Part shown: in pieces, positions 34,003 to 43,340 of the stretch
How positions within the stretch are numbered: position 1 is the stretch's first letter
How the letters are laid out: every line of letters starts with the position of its first letter
Origin: Cognatiyoonia sp965661665
GTDB taxonomy: Bacteria > Pseudomonadota > Alphaproteobacteria > Rhodobacterales > Rhodobacteraceae
Direction: 5' to 3'
NCBI RefSeq assembly: GCF_965661665.1
Contig: NZ_CBFIEO010000007.1
Location: 1-64,000, forward strand
Length of the DNA: 64,000 nt
Translations under genes and position numbers: made by a program
The notes under the pieces: generated by a model
Told to the model about the DNA's origin: nothing
Seen by the model: the letters and a program-made list of their open reading frames with translations, nothing else
Database searches by the model: none

Positions 34003-34734
34003 ATGACAACGGTGACTGAACAGAAACAAAACCCGTGGATCCGCCGACTGCCCCTGATCATCATTGGCTTGGTGACCATTTTAGGTGCGATTTATTTGCG
34101 CGATTATTTTACATTTGACGCGCTGCGCGACAATCGTGAGGCGCTCCTGTCCTTCCGTGATAACAATTTCATCCTGACCGTTGCGGTCTTCACTCTGGCC
34201 TACGTCGTGATTGTGGCCTTCTCTCTCCCAGGGGCGACGATTGCGACGCTGACGGGCGGGTTCCTTTTTGCGACTTTCCCAGGGACGCTCTTCAACGTGA
34301 CGGCAGCGACCATCGGCGCGACGGCGATCTTTCTAGCGGCGCGCTGGGGCTTTAGCGAGAAACTGGGCGCGCGATTGGAAGGCTCCGAAGGGGTCGTCAA
34401 GAAGATCAAGGATGGCATTGATGAATACCAATGGTCGATGCTGTTTCTGATCCGCCTTGTGCCGGCAATCCCATTTTTCTTGGCGAACCTTATTCCATCG
34501 TTTTTGGAGGTGCCGCTGCGCCGCTTCGTCATCTCAACCTTCTTTGGCATTATGCCTGGAACGATTGTCTACACCTCTGTCGGTGCGGGACTGGGCGAAG
34601 TGTTTGAGCGCGGCGAGACGCCAAACCTGGGCATCATTTTCGAACCCGCGATTTTCCTGCCGATCCTTGGCTGCTGTGCTTTGGCGACCCTCCCTATTTT
34701 GATCAAAGCCCTGCGTGGTAAGAAAGGCATTTAA
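34003..34734 (+). CDS. TVP38/TMEM64 (DedA-like) family membrane protein
   Basis: 243-residue membrane protein with about six hydrophobic segments. The SNARE-associated (VTT) domain includes FSLPGATIATLTGGFLFA, FLAARWGFSEKLGARL and LIRLVPAIPFFLANLIPSFL, where the arginine after the loop is characteristic. Relatives are lipid scramblases or transporters. Three bases separate it from the flavoprotein gene, an arrangement often seen with mercuric-reductase-like proteins. Confidence 0.87.
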   Translation: MTTVTEQKQNPWIRRLPLIIIGLVTILGAIYLRDYFTFDALRDNREALLSFRDNNFILTVAVFTLAYVVIVAFSLPGATIATLTGGFLFATFPGTLFNVTAATIGATAIFLAARWGFSEKLGARLEGSEGVVKKIKDGIDEYQWSMLFLIRLVPAIPFFLANLIPSFLEVPLRRFVISTFFGIMPGTIVYTSVGAGLGEVFERGETPNLGIIFEPAIFLPILGCCALATLPILIKALRGKKGI

Positions 34735-34737
34735 GCT

Positions 34738-36156
34738 ATGAACCGGATTAAGACGGATATTTGCATCATTGGTGGCGGCTCTGGCGGTCTGTCGATTGCG
34801 GCGGGTGCGGTACAGATGGGGGCGAAGGTTGTCCTTTTGGAAGGTCATAAGATGGGAGGCGACTGCCTGAACTATGGCTGTGTTCCATCCAAGGCACTGA
34901 TCGCGTCCGCCAAGAAAGCCTACGCAATGAGCCATGGTGGTGAACTGGGCGTTGCGGATGCAAAGGCGAAGGTCGATTATGCCGCGGCCAAAGATCACGT
35001 CGCGGATGTGATTGCGACGATTGAGCCGCACGATTCGCCTGAGCGGTTCGAGGGTTTGGGTGTCAATGTGATCCAAGAGTACGGGCGCTTCATCTCCAAG
35101 ACCGAAGTGCAGGCGGGCGACACGATCATCGAGGCGCGTCGCTTTGTGGTCGCAACAGGCTCCCGCCCGTTTGTCCCGCCCATCCCCGGGTTGGAGGATG
35201 TGAACTATTACACGAACGAAAACATCTTTGATCTGCGCGATCAGCCGAAGCATTTGATCGTTATAGGCGGGGGCCCAATCGGGCTTGAGATGGCTCAGGC
35301 CCATGCCCGGTTGGGTTCGAAAGTCACCGTGATTGAAGGGATGAAAGCGCTGGGCCGCGATGATCCTGAATTGGCGGCGATTGCGCTGGACAGCTTGCGG
35401 GCTGAAGGGATCGAAATCCTGGAAGAGACACCGGCAGAGCGGGTATCCTCTGGCAAGGCCGGTATAACGGTTCACACGCCCAATGGAGATGTCACCGGCA
35501 CCCACCTGTTGATGGCCGTGGGGCGACAGGTGAATATCGAAAAGCTGGATCTGGATGCAGGTGGTGTGGTCTATGACCGCAAAGGTCTGAAAGTAGGCGA
35601 TAACCTGCGGTCTGTCACCAACAAGAAGGTCTGTGCCGCGGGAGATGCGGCGGGTGGTCTGCACTTCACCCATGTCGCGGGTTATCATGCGGGCTTGCTG
35701 ATCCGGTCGATGCTGTTTGGGTTGCCAAGAAAGCAGCGTACTGATCACATTCCGTGGGCGACGTATATTGAGCCTGAGATGGCCCACGTAGGCCTGTCGG
35801 AAACGGATGCCCGTAAGAAATATGGCGGTGCGCTCGACGTTGTGCGGTTCAATTACGACGGCAACGACCGCGCGATTGCGGAACGCAAAACCACCGGCAT
35901 GATTAAAGTGATGGTTGTCAAAGGCAAGCCTGTGGGGGCTTCCATCATCGGGCATCTGGCGGGTGAATTGATTGGCATGTGGGCGATGGCGATTGCCAAC
36001 AAGATGAAGATGTCAGCCATTGCCAACACGGTTTTGCCCTATCCGACCATTAGTGAGGTTAACAAACGCGCGGCGGGCGCCTATTTTAGCCCGAAGCTGT
36101 TTGAAAGCGACCGTGTGAAATTTGTCGTTGGATTTGTCCAACGCTGGCTTCCGTAA
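34738..36156 (+). CDS. FAD-dependent pyridine nucleotide-disulfide oxidoreductase (MerA/Lpd-like)
   Basis: Flavoprotein of 472 residues. The FAD loop is IIGGGSGG, the redox-active disulfide is C43/C48 in GGDCLNYGCVPSK, and the NAD(P) loop is VIGGGPIGLEMAQ. The FAD ribityl site is VCAAGDAAGGLHFTH. The dimerisation domain ends with LPYPTISEVNKRA, which lacks the His-x-His of dihydrolipoyl dehydrogenase, so it is not a true Lpd; there is no mercury-binding C-terminal cysteine pair either. No pyruvate or oxoglutarate dehydrogenase gene is nearby. The TVP38 partner suggests a membrane-linked redox function, but the substrate is unknown. Confidence 0.85.
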   Translation: MNRIKTDICIIGGGSGGLSIAAGAVQMGAKVVLLEGHKMGGDCLNYGCVPSKALIASAKKAYAMSHGGELGVADAKAKVDYAAAKDHVADVIATIEPHDSPERFEGLGVNVIQEYGRFISKTEVQAGDTIIEARRFVVATGSRPFVPPIPGLEDVNYYTNENIFDLRDQPKHLIVIGGGPIGLEMAQAHARLGSKVTVIEGMKALGRDDPELAAIALDSLRAEGIEILEETPAERVSSGKAGITVHTPNGDVTGTHLLMAVGRQVNIEKLDLDAGGVVYDRKGLKVGDNLRSVTNKKVCAAGDAAGGLHFTHVAGYHAGLLIRSMLFGLPRKQRTDHIPWATYIEPEMAHVGLSETDARKKYGGALDVVRFNYDGNDRAIAERKTTGMIKVMVVKGKPVGASIIGHLAGELIGMWAMAIANKMKMSAIANTVLPYPTISEVNKRAAGAYFSPKLFESDRVKFVVGFVQRWLP

Positions 36157-36179
36157 TAGATCGCCGGGGGAGTGCGAGC

Positions 36180-37574
36180 ATGAATTCACTTTCAGGTCGT
36201 TTCCTGATTTTGACGATCATCTTCGTGATGTTGGCCGAGGTGTTCATCTTTGTCCCCTCCGTTGCGCGGTTTCGGGCAGACTATCTGCTGGATCGATTGG
36301 AACGGGCGCAGATTGCATCTCTGGCCCTTGAAGCCGACGACATGATCAGTCCCGCACTCGAAGCGGAGCTTTTGGAGAATGCTGAGGTGTTCAACGTCGT
36401 GCTAAGGCGCGATGAAATCCGCCGTTTGGCGTTGTCCTCCCCGATCCCGCTGCCGATCTACTACAGCTATGACCTGCGCGATCCGCCTGCGATGACGCTA
36501 ATCCGCGATGCGATCATGACGCTGCTGGACCCAGAGGATCACGTGGTCCGTGTCATCGGCAATCCGGTGCGGGATGGCGGGCTGCTCATCGAAGTGACGA
36601 TGATGCAGAAGCCGCTGCGCGATGCGATGATTGACTATGGCCAGAACATTCTGTTGCTCTCTGCCGTCATCTCAGTCATCACAGCTGTGATGCTGTTCGT
36701 GGCAGTGCAGTTCTTCTTGGTGCGTCCTATCAAAGGCGTGGTGGATCATATGCAACGCTATGCCTCCGCCCCAGAAGATGCTCGTCGGATTATTGAACCG
36801 TCAGCAGGCGTGCGGGAGTTGAGGGACGCGGAAGAGGCGTTGCAATCCATGCAGACGCAGTTGACCGGCGCGTTGAAGCAAAAAGAGCGGTTGGCCCAGC
36901 TTGGCGGTGCGGTGGCGAAGGTGAGTCACGATCTGCGCAACATCTTGACCTCTGCCCAGCTTTTCACCGACCGCATTGAATCCTCTGACGATCCGCTGGT
37001 GAAACGGATGGCGCCAAAGCTTGTGAATTCGATCACGCGGGCGGTGAACCTTTGCGAGACGACCTTGGCCTTTGGGCGGGCGGAGGAGCCTGCACCAACG
37101 CTGAACCTGATAACCTTGCGCCCTGTGGTGTCAGATGTGCTGGACAGTGAGCAGCTGGCGGTTGGCGCCGAAGAGATCGCTTTCAATAACGAGGTGCCGG
37201 CAGAGCTGACCCTGCGCGGCGACATTGAGCAGCTTTTCCGTGTCATCAACAACCTTGTGCGCAACGCCCGCCAAGCGATTGTGGCGACACATCAACTGGG
37301 GGAGATAGCGGTGAAAGCGTGGGAGGATGATCGCGCATGGTTCATCACCGTCTCCGACACGGGGCCAGGGTTGCCGCAGAAAGCGCAGGATCATCTGTTC
37401 CAGCCGTTTCAAGGTGGGGTGCGCAAGGGGGGCACAGGGCTTGGCATGGTGATCTCTGCCGATTTGGTGCGTGGGCATGGTGGCACCTTGGAATTGGAGC
37501 GGACAGATGAGACCGGTACCGTGTTTTCCATCCGTTTGCCGAAAGAGGTGCGCGCGCAAACAGTGATTGGGTAA
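36180..37574 (+). CDS. Sensor histidine kinase (orphan)
   Basis: Inner-membrane sensor kinase of 464 residues. Helix 1 is near residues 7-28, a periplasmic sensor spans about 30-155, helix 2 is about 157-181, then HAMP-like and DHp segments. The phospho-accepting histidine is H250 in KVSHDLRNIL. The ATPase boxes are NLVRNARQAI (N), DTGPGLP (G1) and GGTGLGM (G2). No response regulator adjoins it. It begins 24 bases after the flavoprotein gene with GGGGGAG upstream, so it may be in the same transcript. Confidence 0.9.
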   Translation: MNSLSGRFLILTIIFVMLAEVFIFVPSVARFRADYLLDRLERAQIASLALEADDMISPALEAELLENAEVFNVVLRRDEIRRLALSSPIPLPIYYSYDLRDPPAMTLIRDAIMTLLDPEDHVVRVIGNPVRDGGLLIEVTMMQKPLRDAMIDYGQNILLLSAVISVITAVMLFVAVQFFLVRPIKGVVDHMQRYASAPEDARRIIEPSAGVRELRDAEEALQSMQTQLTGALKQKERLAQLGGAVAKVSHDLRNILTSAQLFTDRIESSDDPLVKRMAPKLVNSITRAVNLCETTLAFGRAEEPAPTLNLITLRPVVSDVLDSEQLAVGAEEIAFNNEVPAELTLRGDIEQLFRVINNLVRNARQAIVATHQLGEIAVKAWEDDRAWFITVSDTGPGLPQKAQDHLFQPFQGGVRKGGTGLGMVISADLVRGHGGTLELERTDETGTVFSIRLPKEVRAQTVIG

Positions 37575-37592
37575 GAAACTTTGTCTTACCTC

Positions 37593-37621
37593 TTGCATCA
37601 CCCCTAAGCAGGGTCTAAATC
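37593..37621 (+). promoter_or_regulatory. Promoter of the tRNA-Arg gene
   Basis: TTGCAT at 37593-37598 and TAAATC at 37616-37621, 17 bases apart, placing transcription start just before the tRNA. Confidence 0.5.
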
Positions 37622-37632
37622 GCTCCTCACGC

Positions 37633-37709
37633 GGATTGGTAGCTCAGCTGGATAGAGTACTTGACTACGAATCAAGGGGTCGGGGGTTCGAATCCTCCCC
37701 AGTCCGCCA
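37633..37709 (+). tRNA. tRNA-Arg (anticodon ACG)
   Basis: 77-base cloverleaf with encoded CCA. The acceptor is GGATTGG/CCAGTCC with one T-G pair, the D arm is GCTCAGCTGGATAGAGT, the anticodon stem is CTTGA/TCAAG with loop CTACGAA (anticodon ACG), and the T arm is GGGGGTTCGAATCCTCC. Confidence 0.97.
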
Positions 37710-37778
37710 TTTTCCCTTTATTCAATCGAATGCGCGAACCGGTCGTGAGACTAGGTCGTAAAGCCGCGCGTGAGGGTG

Positions 37779-37828
37779 CGCCGCCTTGGGTTTCGGAGGA
37801 GAGCGCCTCCGCCAAGGCTACGCGGCGG
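37779..37828. repeat. Imperfect inverted repeat after the tRNA
   Basis: CGCCGCCTTGG at the left and CCAAGG followed by GCGGCG at the right, with GGAGG/CCTCC nested between, so the 50 bases can fold into a long hairpin. It lies in the 270-base space between tRNA-Arg and oxyR, where no gene is seen. It has no T tract. Confidence 0.5.
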
Positions 37829-37981
37829 TTCACGTTCAATTTGGTGAAGGTTTGGCGTAAGTGACTCGAGATCGTGTGCGGGCTGATTGGGTGGTCTTCG
37901 AGTTTTTTGTTCTGCAGAATTGATCGTCGACTTTAGGGCTTTTTTGACGGCGCAAAGTGTTGCGGCTGCAGGTGTAGACGT

Positions 37982-38878
37982 TCAGACTTTGAGGGGTTTG
38001 AGTCGACGGAGAATTGCACCCAATTCCAAAAGTTGTGGACCTAAGGGGCTGGTTTTGCGCCAGATCATGCCGATGCGTCGGTGAGGACGGTTAGCGGAAA
38101 ATTGCGCTATTGACAGACCCGCTTGCTGAAGCTCGAGGGGGATTGCCATCTCTGGCAGCAGGGTAAGGCCTAATCCGGCCCTGACCATTTGGACGAGAGT
38201 GGAGAGTGATGATCCTTCCATGATGAAATTCGAAGCAGATGGACGCAGATCGCAGAACTCAAGGGCTTGATCGCGGAAACAGTGACCTTCTTCGAGAAGC
38301 AGAAGTTTCATCTTTTGCAGCTTGTCTGGGCTTGGGACAGGCAGATTGGCGTCGCGTTTGGGGCGGACAAGGACGAACTCTTCATCAAAAAGGGCGAACT
38401 CTTGCAGCGACGGTTCCGAGATCGGGAGCGCGGCGATGATGAAGTCGAGGCGGGACTCAAGCAGGTCTTGGACCAGTGATTTTGTCACAGATTCACGCGG
38501 TTGCAGGTCAAGGTCGGGGTATGTCGCGCCGAGTTTCTGGATGATCGAAGGGAGCAGGTAGGGTGCGATGGTGGGGATCACGCCAAGGCGCAGCGCCCCT
38601 TTCAACGACCCTTCGGAGGAGCGGGCGAGAGCCGCCATTTCTTCCACATCGCTCAGGATTTTGCGCGCGCGGGTCAAAAATTCCTCCCCCAAGGTTGTCA
38701 GTTTGATCTTGCGGGAGGTGCGTTCGACGAGGGGCGCCCCGAGCATCGTCTCAAGCTCTTTAATCTGAACGGAGAGGGCGGGTTGAGAGATGGCGCAATC
38801 TTCTGCCGCGCGGCCAAAGTGACCAAAACGGGCTAGTGCGTCGAAATAGCGGAAGTGTTTGAGGGTCAGGTTAATCAT
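37982..38878 (-). CDS. oxyR: Hydrogen peroxide-sensing regulator OxyR
   Basis: LysR-type activator of 298 residues. The helix-turn-helix is FGRAAEDCAISQPALSVQIK. The redox cysteines are C200 and C209 in EEGHCFRDQALEFCDL, matching C199/C208 of Escherichia coli, so peroxide should form the disulfide. It is divergent from katG with a 102-base shared region, and katG is the expected target. Confidence 0.93.
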   Translation of the reverse strand: MINLTLKHFRYFDALARFGHFGRAAEDCAISQPALSVQIKELETMLGAPLVERTSRKIKLTTLGEEFLTRARKILSDVEEMAALARSSEGSLKGALRLGVIPTIAPYLLPSIIQKLGATYPDLDLQPRESVTKSLVQDLLESRLDFIIAALPISEPSLQEFALFDEEFVLVRPKRDANLPVPSPDKLQKMKLLLLEEGHCFRDQALEFCDLRPSASNFIMEGSSLSTLVQMVRAGLGLTLLPEMAIPLELQQAGLSIAQFSANRPHRRIGMIWRKTSPLGPQLLELGAILRRLKPLKV

Positions 38879-38906
38879 AACCTCAAACTATCAAGTCATT
38901 AACTTT

Positions 38907-38918
38907 TTCCAATTGGAA
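38907..38918. promoter_or_regulatory. Palindrome in the oxyR-katG intergenic region
   Basis: Perfect 12-base palindrome TTCCAATTGGAA, flanked on the oxyR side by CTATCAAGTCATTAAC. It is the best candidate within the shared promoter for OxyR binding, although a canonical ATAG-N7-CTAT array is not complete. Confidence 0.4.
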
Positions 38919-38980
38919 TTTATCGTGCGGCTCACGTAGTTTTGCACCCGAGTACACACCCCAATTTCAGGAGACATGAT

Positions 38981-41161
38981 ATGGACGGCGACAACATGCG
39001 CGGTATGGGCGGCTGCCCCGTAAATCACGGTGGCAATACCGCGATGGACAAGCCCGTCACCAAATGGTGGCCGAATGCGCTGAACCTAGACATTTTGCAT
39101 CAGCATGGTGCGCGGACAAATCCTATGGACGCCGACTATGATCATCGCGAAGCGGTGAAGCAGCTGGATTACGAGGGTGTCAAAGCAGACGTCAGAGCCC
39201 TGATGACAGACAGCCAAGACTGGTGGCCTGCGGACTGGGGGCACTATGGCGGTTTGATGATCCGTTTGGCGTGGCATTCTGCTGGGTCTTACCGAATGCA
39301 GGACGGTCGTGGTGGCGCTGGATCGGGCAACATTCGTTTCGCGCCGCTGAACTCTTGGCCGGACAACGCCAGCCTTGATAAAGCGCGTCGTCTTTTGTGG
39401 CCTGTGAAGAAGAAGTACGGCAACGCGCTGTCATGGGCGGACCTTATCATTTTGGCGGGCAACATGGCTTATGAGTCGATGGGTCTGAAGACCTTCGGCT
39501 TTGGCTTTGGTCGCGAGGATATTTGGGGCCCTGAGACGGATGTGTATTGGGGATCAGAAAACGAATGGCTCGCGCCATCTGAAAATCGTTATGGTGATCT
39601 GAGCGATGCCTCCACCCTCGAAAACCCACTGTCTGCGGTTCATATGGGTCTGATCTACGTGAACCCGGAAGGGGTGAACGGCAATCCTGACCCAGCGCGG
39701 ACTGCGCTGCATGTTCGTGAGACATTCGCGCGGATGGCGATGGATGATGAAGAGACAGCGGCGCTGACCTGTGGTGGTCACACTGTGGGAAAGGCGCACG
39801 GTGGCGGCGGTCATGCCGATGAAATCGGTGTTGAGCCGGAAGGCGCCGCGGTTGAGGCGCAGGGCTTTGGCTGGGCCAACCCAGGACATCTTGGCAAAGC
39901 GTCAAATGCCTTCACCAGCGGGATCGAAGGCGCGTGGACGAAAGAGCCCACAAAGTTCGACATGGGGTATTTTGATTACCTCTTTGGCTATGAGTGGGAG
40001 CTGACAAAATCGCCTGCTGGGGCAAACCAGTGGACGGCCGTTGACATGCCAGAGGATGAGAAGCCTTTGGACCCATCTGACCCCTCCGGTCGCGCGATGC
40101 CGCTCATGACGGATGCGGACATGGCGATGAAGGTTGATCCGATCTACAACGAGATCTGCCAGCGTTTTAAAGCTGATCCTGCCTACTTCGCCGACACCTT
40201 CGCACGGGCGTGGTTCAAGCTGACTCACCGCGATATGGGCCCACGGGCGAACTACTACGGTCCTGACGTGCCAGCGGAAGACCTGATCTGGCAGGATCCG
40301 ATCCCTGCGGGCAGCACCAGCTATGACGTGGCTGCGGTCAAAGCCAAGATCGCGGACAGCGGCCTGACATCGGCAGATCTGATTGCGACCGCTTGGGACA
40401 GTGCGCGGACCTTCCGCGGTTCTGACAAGCGGGGCGGTGCCAATGGCGCGCGCATTCGTTTGGCGCCGCAAAAGGACTGGGCTGGCAATGAGCCGAAGCG
40501 TCTGGCGAAGGTGTTAGGCGTCCTTGAGCCGATTGCGGCTGAAGCAGGTGCGTCTGTTGCAGATGTGATTGTGCTAGGTGGCAATGTTGGGCTTGAGCAG
40601 GCGATCAAAGCCGGTGGTCATTCCGTGGAGGTGCCGTTTACAGCAGGTCGCGGTGACGCGACAGAGGCGCAGACAGATGCCGATAGCTTTGGCGTCTTGG
40701 AGCCAGTCGCTGACGGGTTCCGTAACTGGCAAAAAGATCAGTATGCCGTATCCGCAGAAGAGATGATGCTGGATCGGGCACAGCTGATGGGTCTGACAGC
40801 GGCAGAATTGACTGTCTTGATCGGCGGTCTGCGGGTCGTGGGTGCGAACTACGGCGGTGGCAAAGACGGTGTTTTTACCGATCGTGAAGGGGCGCTGACC
40901 ACAGACTTCTTTGTGAACCTTGTTGACATGGCCAACAGCTGGCATCCGATTGATGATTGCAGCTATGAGCTGCGCGATCGTGCCACTGGCGCCATCAAGT
41001 GGACTGCGACGAGCGCTGATCTGGTGTTTGGATCAAACTCCATCCTGCGGGCCTATGCAGAGGTTTATGCGCAAGACGACAACCAGGAGAAGTTTGTGAA
41101 TGACTTTGTCGCGGCTTGGACGAAAGTGATGAACGCGGATCGGTTTGATCTGGTCGCTTAA
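38981..41161 (+). CDS. katG: Catalase-peroxidase
   Basis: Bifunctional haem enzyme that destroys hydrogen peroxide, 726 residues, normal length. The distal triad is R95, W98 and H99 in RLAWHSAG; the tyrosine of the Met-Tyr-Trp adduct is in GLIYVNPEG; the proximal histidine is in ALTCGGHTVGKAHG. The C-terminal inactive peroxidase copy begins near residue 430. The ATG at 38981 has AGGAG 7 bases upstream; the longer frame to 38942 has none. It is divergent from oxyR and followed by a strong terminator. Confidence 0.97.
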   Translation: MDGDNMRGMGGCPVNHGGNTAMDKPVTKWWPNALNLDILHQHGARTNPMDADYDHREAVKQLDYEGVKADVRALMTDSQDWWPADWGHYGGLMIRLAWHSAGSYRMQDGRGGAGSGNIRFAPLNSWPDNASLDKARRLLWPVKKKYGNALSWADLIILAGNMAYESMGLKTFGFGFGREDIWGPETDVYWGSENEWLAPSENRYGDLSDASTLENPLSAVHMGLIYVNPEGVNGNPDPARTALHVRETFARMAMDDEETAALTCGGHTVGKAHGGGGHADEIGVEPEGAAVEAQGFGWANPGHLGKASNAFTSGIEGAWTKEPTKFDMGYFDYLFGYEWELTKSPAGANQWTAVDMPEDEKPLDPSDPSGRAMPLMTDADMAMKVDPIYNEICQRFKADPAYFADTFARAWFKLTHRDMGPRANYYGPDVPAEDLIWQDPIPAGSTSYDVAAVKAKIADSGLTSADLIATAWDSARTFRGSDKRGGANGARIRLAPQKDWAGNEPKRLAKVLGVLEPIAAEAGASVADVIVLGGNVGLEQAIKAGGHSVEVPFTAGRGDATEAQTDADSFGVLEPVADGFRNWQKDQYAVSAEEMMLDRAQLMGLTAAELTVLIGGLRVVGANYGGGKDGVFTDREGALTTDFFVNLVDMANSWHPIDDCSYELRDRATGAIKWTATSADLVFGSNSILRAYAEVYAQDDNQEKFVNDFVAAWTKVMNADRFDLVA

Positions 41162-41184
41162 GCGCAGGTCCTAAACGTGGGAAG

Positions 41185-41217
41185 GGCCGGGCGGTGTGAT
41201 CCACCGCCCGGCCTTTT
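41185..41217 (+). terminator. Intrinsic terminator of katG
   Basis: Perfect 12-bp stem GGCCGGGCGGTG/CACCGCCCGGCC with a 5-base loop, then TTTT. It also abuts the stop of the convergent dctM. Confidence 0.85.
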
Positions 41218-42597
41218 CTATTGCGTTATGATTTCCGGCCCCATGACCGCGTTGGGCAGGGTCGTTGATATGGCCGGAATGTAAGTGACCATGATCAGGA
41301 AGATGAACATGATACCCAAGAACGGCAGCGCCGCGCGGACCACGCCCATCATCGACATATTGGCCACGCCTGCAGTCACGAAAAGGTTGAGACCGACAGG
41401 CGGTGTAATCATCCCAATCTCCATATTCACGACCATGATAATCCCGAGGTGAATGGGGTCGATGCCAAGCTCAATCGCTATTGGGAACACCAAAGGTGCC
41501 ACGATGACAAGGAGGCCCGACGGCTCCATAAACTGACCACCGATCAGCAGGATCACATTGACCATGATCAGGAAGGCCACGGGGCCAAAGCCGAAGGACA
41601 GCATGGCTTCTGTGATCTTCTGCGGGATCTGCTCGTCCGTGATGACGTGCTTGAGCAGAAGCGCATTGGCGATCACGAACATCAAAGTGATGATCAGCTT
41701 GCCTGCATCGCGCAGCGTGCCCATCGTGTCAGGATGCCAGACGGCGGTGATGAGCGTGTGGGGCTTGCGAAACAAGCTTTGACCGCCCGCCAGTGGACCT
41801 ACATCACGGTAGATAAAGCAGGCCGCGATATAGGCATAGACGGAGGCGACAGCCGCCGCTTCTGTAGGTGTGAAGATTGCGCCTGTGACGCCGGGGATGC
41901 CGTAGATGCCTACCATGATGATCACAATCAGCAGCAAGCCCCAGATAGCAGCGCGGAAGCTGGCAAAGATCTCTCCCCAGCCTGCGAATTCACCCTTTGG
42001 CATGTCTTTGAAGCGGGCCATGACATAGATGCCTATCATCAGCATGAAGCCAGCCATCAGACCTGGGATAACGCCGGCAAGGAACATTCGGCCGACTGAG
42101 ACTTCAACCGCGGCGGCATAAACCACCATCACGATGGACGGTGGGATCAGGATGCCCAAGGTGCCTGCGTTGGCAATGACACCGGCTGCAAACTCTTTCG
42201 TGTAACCAACCTGCCGCATGGCGGCGATGACGATCGTACCGATCGCCACCACCGTCGCGGGGGAGGACCCGGAGAGGGCCGCGAAAATCATGCAGGCAAG
42301 AACACCTGCAATCGCCAGACCACCGCGCAAGTGTCCAACCAGCGCAATAGAGAAGCGGATGATGCGTTGGGCGACGCCGCCCGTAGACATAAAGCTCGAC
42401 GCCAGAATGAAGAACGGGATGGCGAGCAAGGTGGAATGCCCTTCAAACGCTTCAAAAAGGGTCTGAGCGACCGATGCCAAGGAAGTGTCAGAGAATGCCA
42501 AGAGGAAGACGATGGACGAAAAGCCAAGGCTAATCGCGATTGGAACGCCGATCAACATCAGGCCAATCACCATCGCAAAGAGAAGTATGACTTCCAT
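41218..42597 (-). CDS. dctM: TRAP transporter large permease DctM
   Basis: Large membrane subunit of a TRAP transporter, 459 residues with about 12 helices. Recognisable segments are IPFFILASSFMSTGGVAQRI, ALSGSSPATVVAIGTI and LGILIPPSIVMVVYAA. The TAATG overlap with dctQ shows translational coupling. With the DctP below it, this looks like a C4-dicarboxylate (succinate, fumarate, malate) system. Confidence 0.92.
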   Translation of the reverse strand: MEVILLFAMVIGLMLIGVPIAISLGFSSIVFLLAFSDTSLASVAQTLFEAFEGHSTLLAIPFFILASSFMSTGGVAQRIIRFSIALVGHLRGGLAIAGVLACMIFAALSGSSPATVVAIGTIVIAAMRQVGYTKEFAAGVIANAGTLGILIPPSIVMVVYAAAVEVSVGRMFLAGVIPGLMAGFMLMIGIYVMARFKDMPKGEFAGWGEIFASFRAAIWGLLLIVIIMVGIYGIPGVTGAIFTPTEAAAVASVYAYIAACFIYRDVGPLAGGQSLFRKPHTLITAVWHPDTMGTLRDAGKLIITLMFVIANALLLKHVITDEQIPQKITEAMLSFGFGPVAFLIMVNVILLIGGQFMEPSGLLVIVAPLVFPIAIELGIDPIHLGIIMVVNMEIGMITPPVGLNLFVTAGVANMSMMGVVRAALPFLGIMFIFLIMVTYIPAISTTLPNAVMGPEIITQ

Positions 42598-43268
42598 TAG
42601 GCGGCGTCCTCCAATTTCTTGGCCGCCTCAGCGACGTCGTCTTCTGCTTCGTGGCTGACGATTAGCATCTGCTGTTCGCCGCGCCAAACGCGCAGGCCAA
42701 CTTGAACAAAGCGGATCACCAAGAGCAGCGCGGAAAGCGGCATCACGATATAGGGCACCACTTTCGGCAGTTTTTCGTATTCAAACCCTTCGTTAAATAC
42801 GGTCTCCAACCAGCGCATGAATAAAGGGATCGGGATGTCTTGTGTTTCGTACCAGCCTTGGCCGCGGACCTCTTCAAGGCCCGTTGGGAACCAGCGTCCA
42901 GTGGTGGGGTAAAGGTTGGCGTACGGGGCCCAGTAGTCCCACGACCCTTTGAGCAGCAGCAGAGAGTAGGTGAGGCAGACCGCCACCACGATCAGCGCCA
43001 TAACGCGCTGGGCAGGCGGCGGGGCTGCATTGACCACAGCGTCGACGCCGAGGTGTAGCGTTTTCTTCACCGCGTAGCTGGCGCCCAGAAGGACGAGCCA
43101 AGCGAAGAGAAAGACCGTAAGTTCTAACGCGTAAAAGATGTTTGCGTTGAATACGTATCGCGCGACGACGTTGGCGAATGTGAAGCCTGTCATCACTACC
43201 AAGATGATGGCAATAAGCGTCTCTTCCAGCTGGTCGATGCGGCTGATCGGGCCCGTTTGAGCAACCAT
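42597..43268 (-). CDS. dctQ: TRAP transporter small permease DctQ
   Basis: Small membrane subunit of 223 residues with four helices. The third-to-fourth loop is long (WAPYANLYPTTGRWFPTGLE and onwards), as in Rhodobacter DctQ. It is followed by dctM with one-base overlap and lies 73 bases after dctP, separated by a GC-rich hairpin. Confidence 0.88.
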   Translation of the reverse strand: MVAQTGPISRIDQLEETLIAIILVVMTGFTFANVVARYVFNANIFYALELTVFLFAWLVLLGASYAVKKTLHLGVDAVVNAAPPPAQRVMALIVVAVCLTYSLLLLKGSWDYWAPYANLYPTTGRWFPTGLEEVRGQGWYETQDIPIPLFMRWLETVFNEGFEYEKLPKVVPYIVMPLSALLLVIRFVQVGLRVWRGEQQMLIVSHEAEDDVAEAAKKLEDAA

Positions 43269-43292
43269 GACTGTCCCCGGTGGTATTAGGTT

Positions 43293-43320
43293 GCGGGCGC
43301 CGCCTGATCGCAGCGCCCGC
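43293..43320 (-). promoter_or_regulatory. GC hairpin between dctP and dctQ
   Basis: Perfect 8-bp stem GCGGGCGC/GCGCCCGC with a 12-base loop. No T tract follows, so it probably stabilises dctP mRNA or slows transcription. Confidence 0.5.
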
Positions 43321-43340
43321 CTGTCTTGACCAAATGGTGG

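Noticed and set aside
34534..35955. Long open frame on the minus strand (473 codons) opposite the flavoprotein gene
   Set aside because: It is the antisense shadow of a gene with complete FAD and disulfide motifs; the translation has no domain pattern and is rich in His and Arg, as such shadows are.
37633..37709. Genomic island integrated at tRNA-Arg
   Set aside because: No integrase, no repeated tRNA 3-prime end and no foreign gene block follow; oxyR and katG are normal chromosomal genes.
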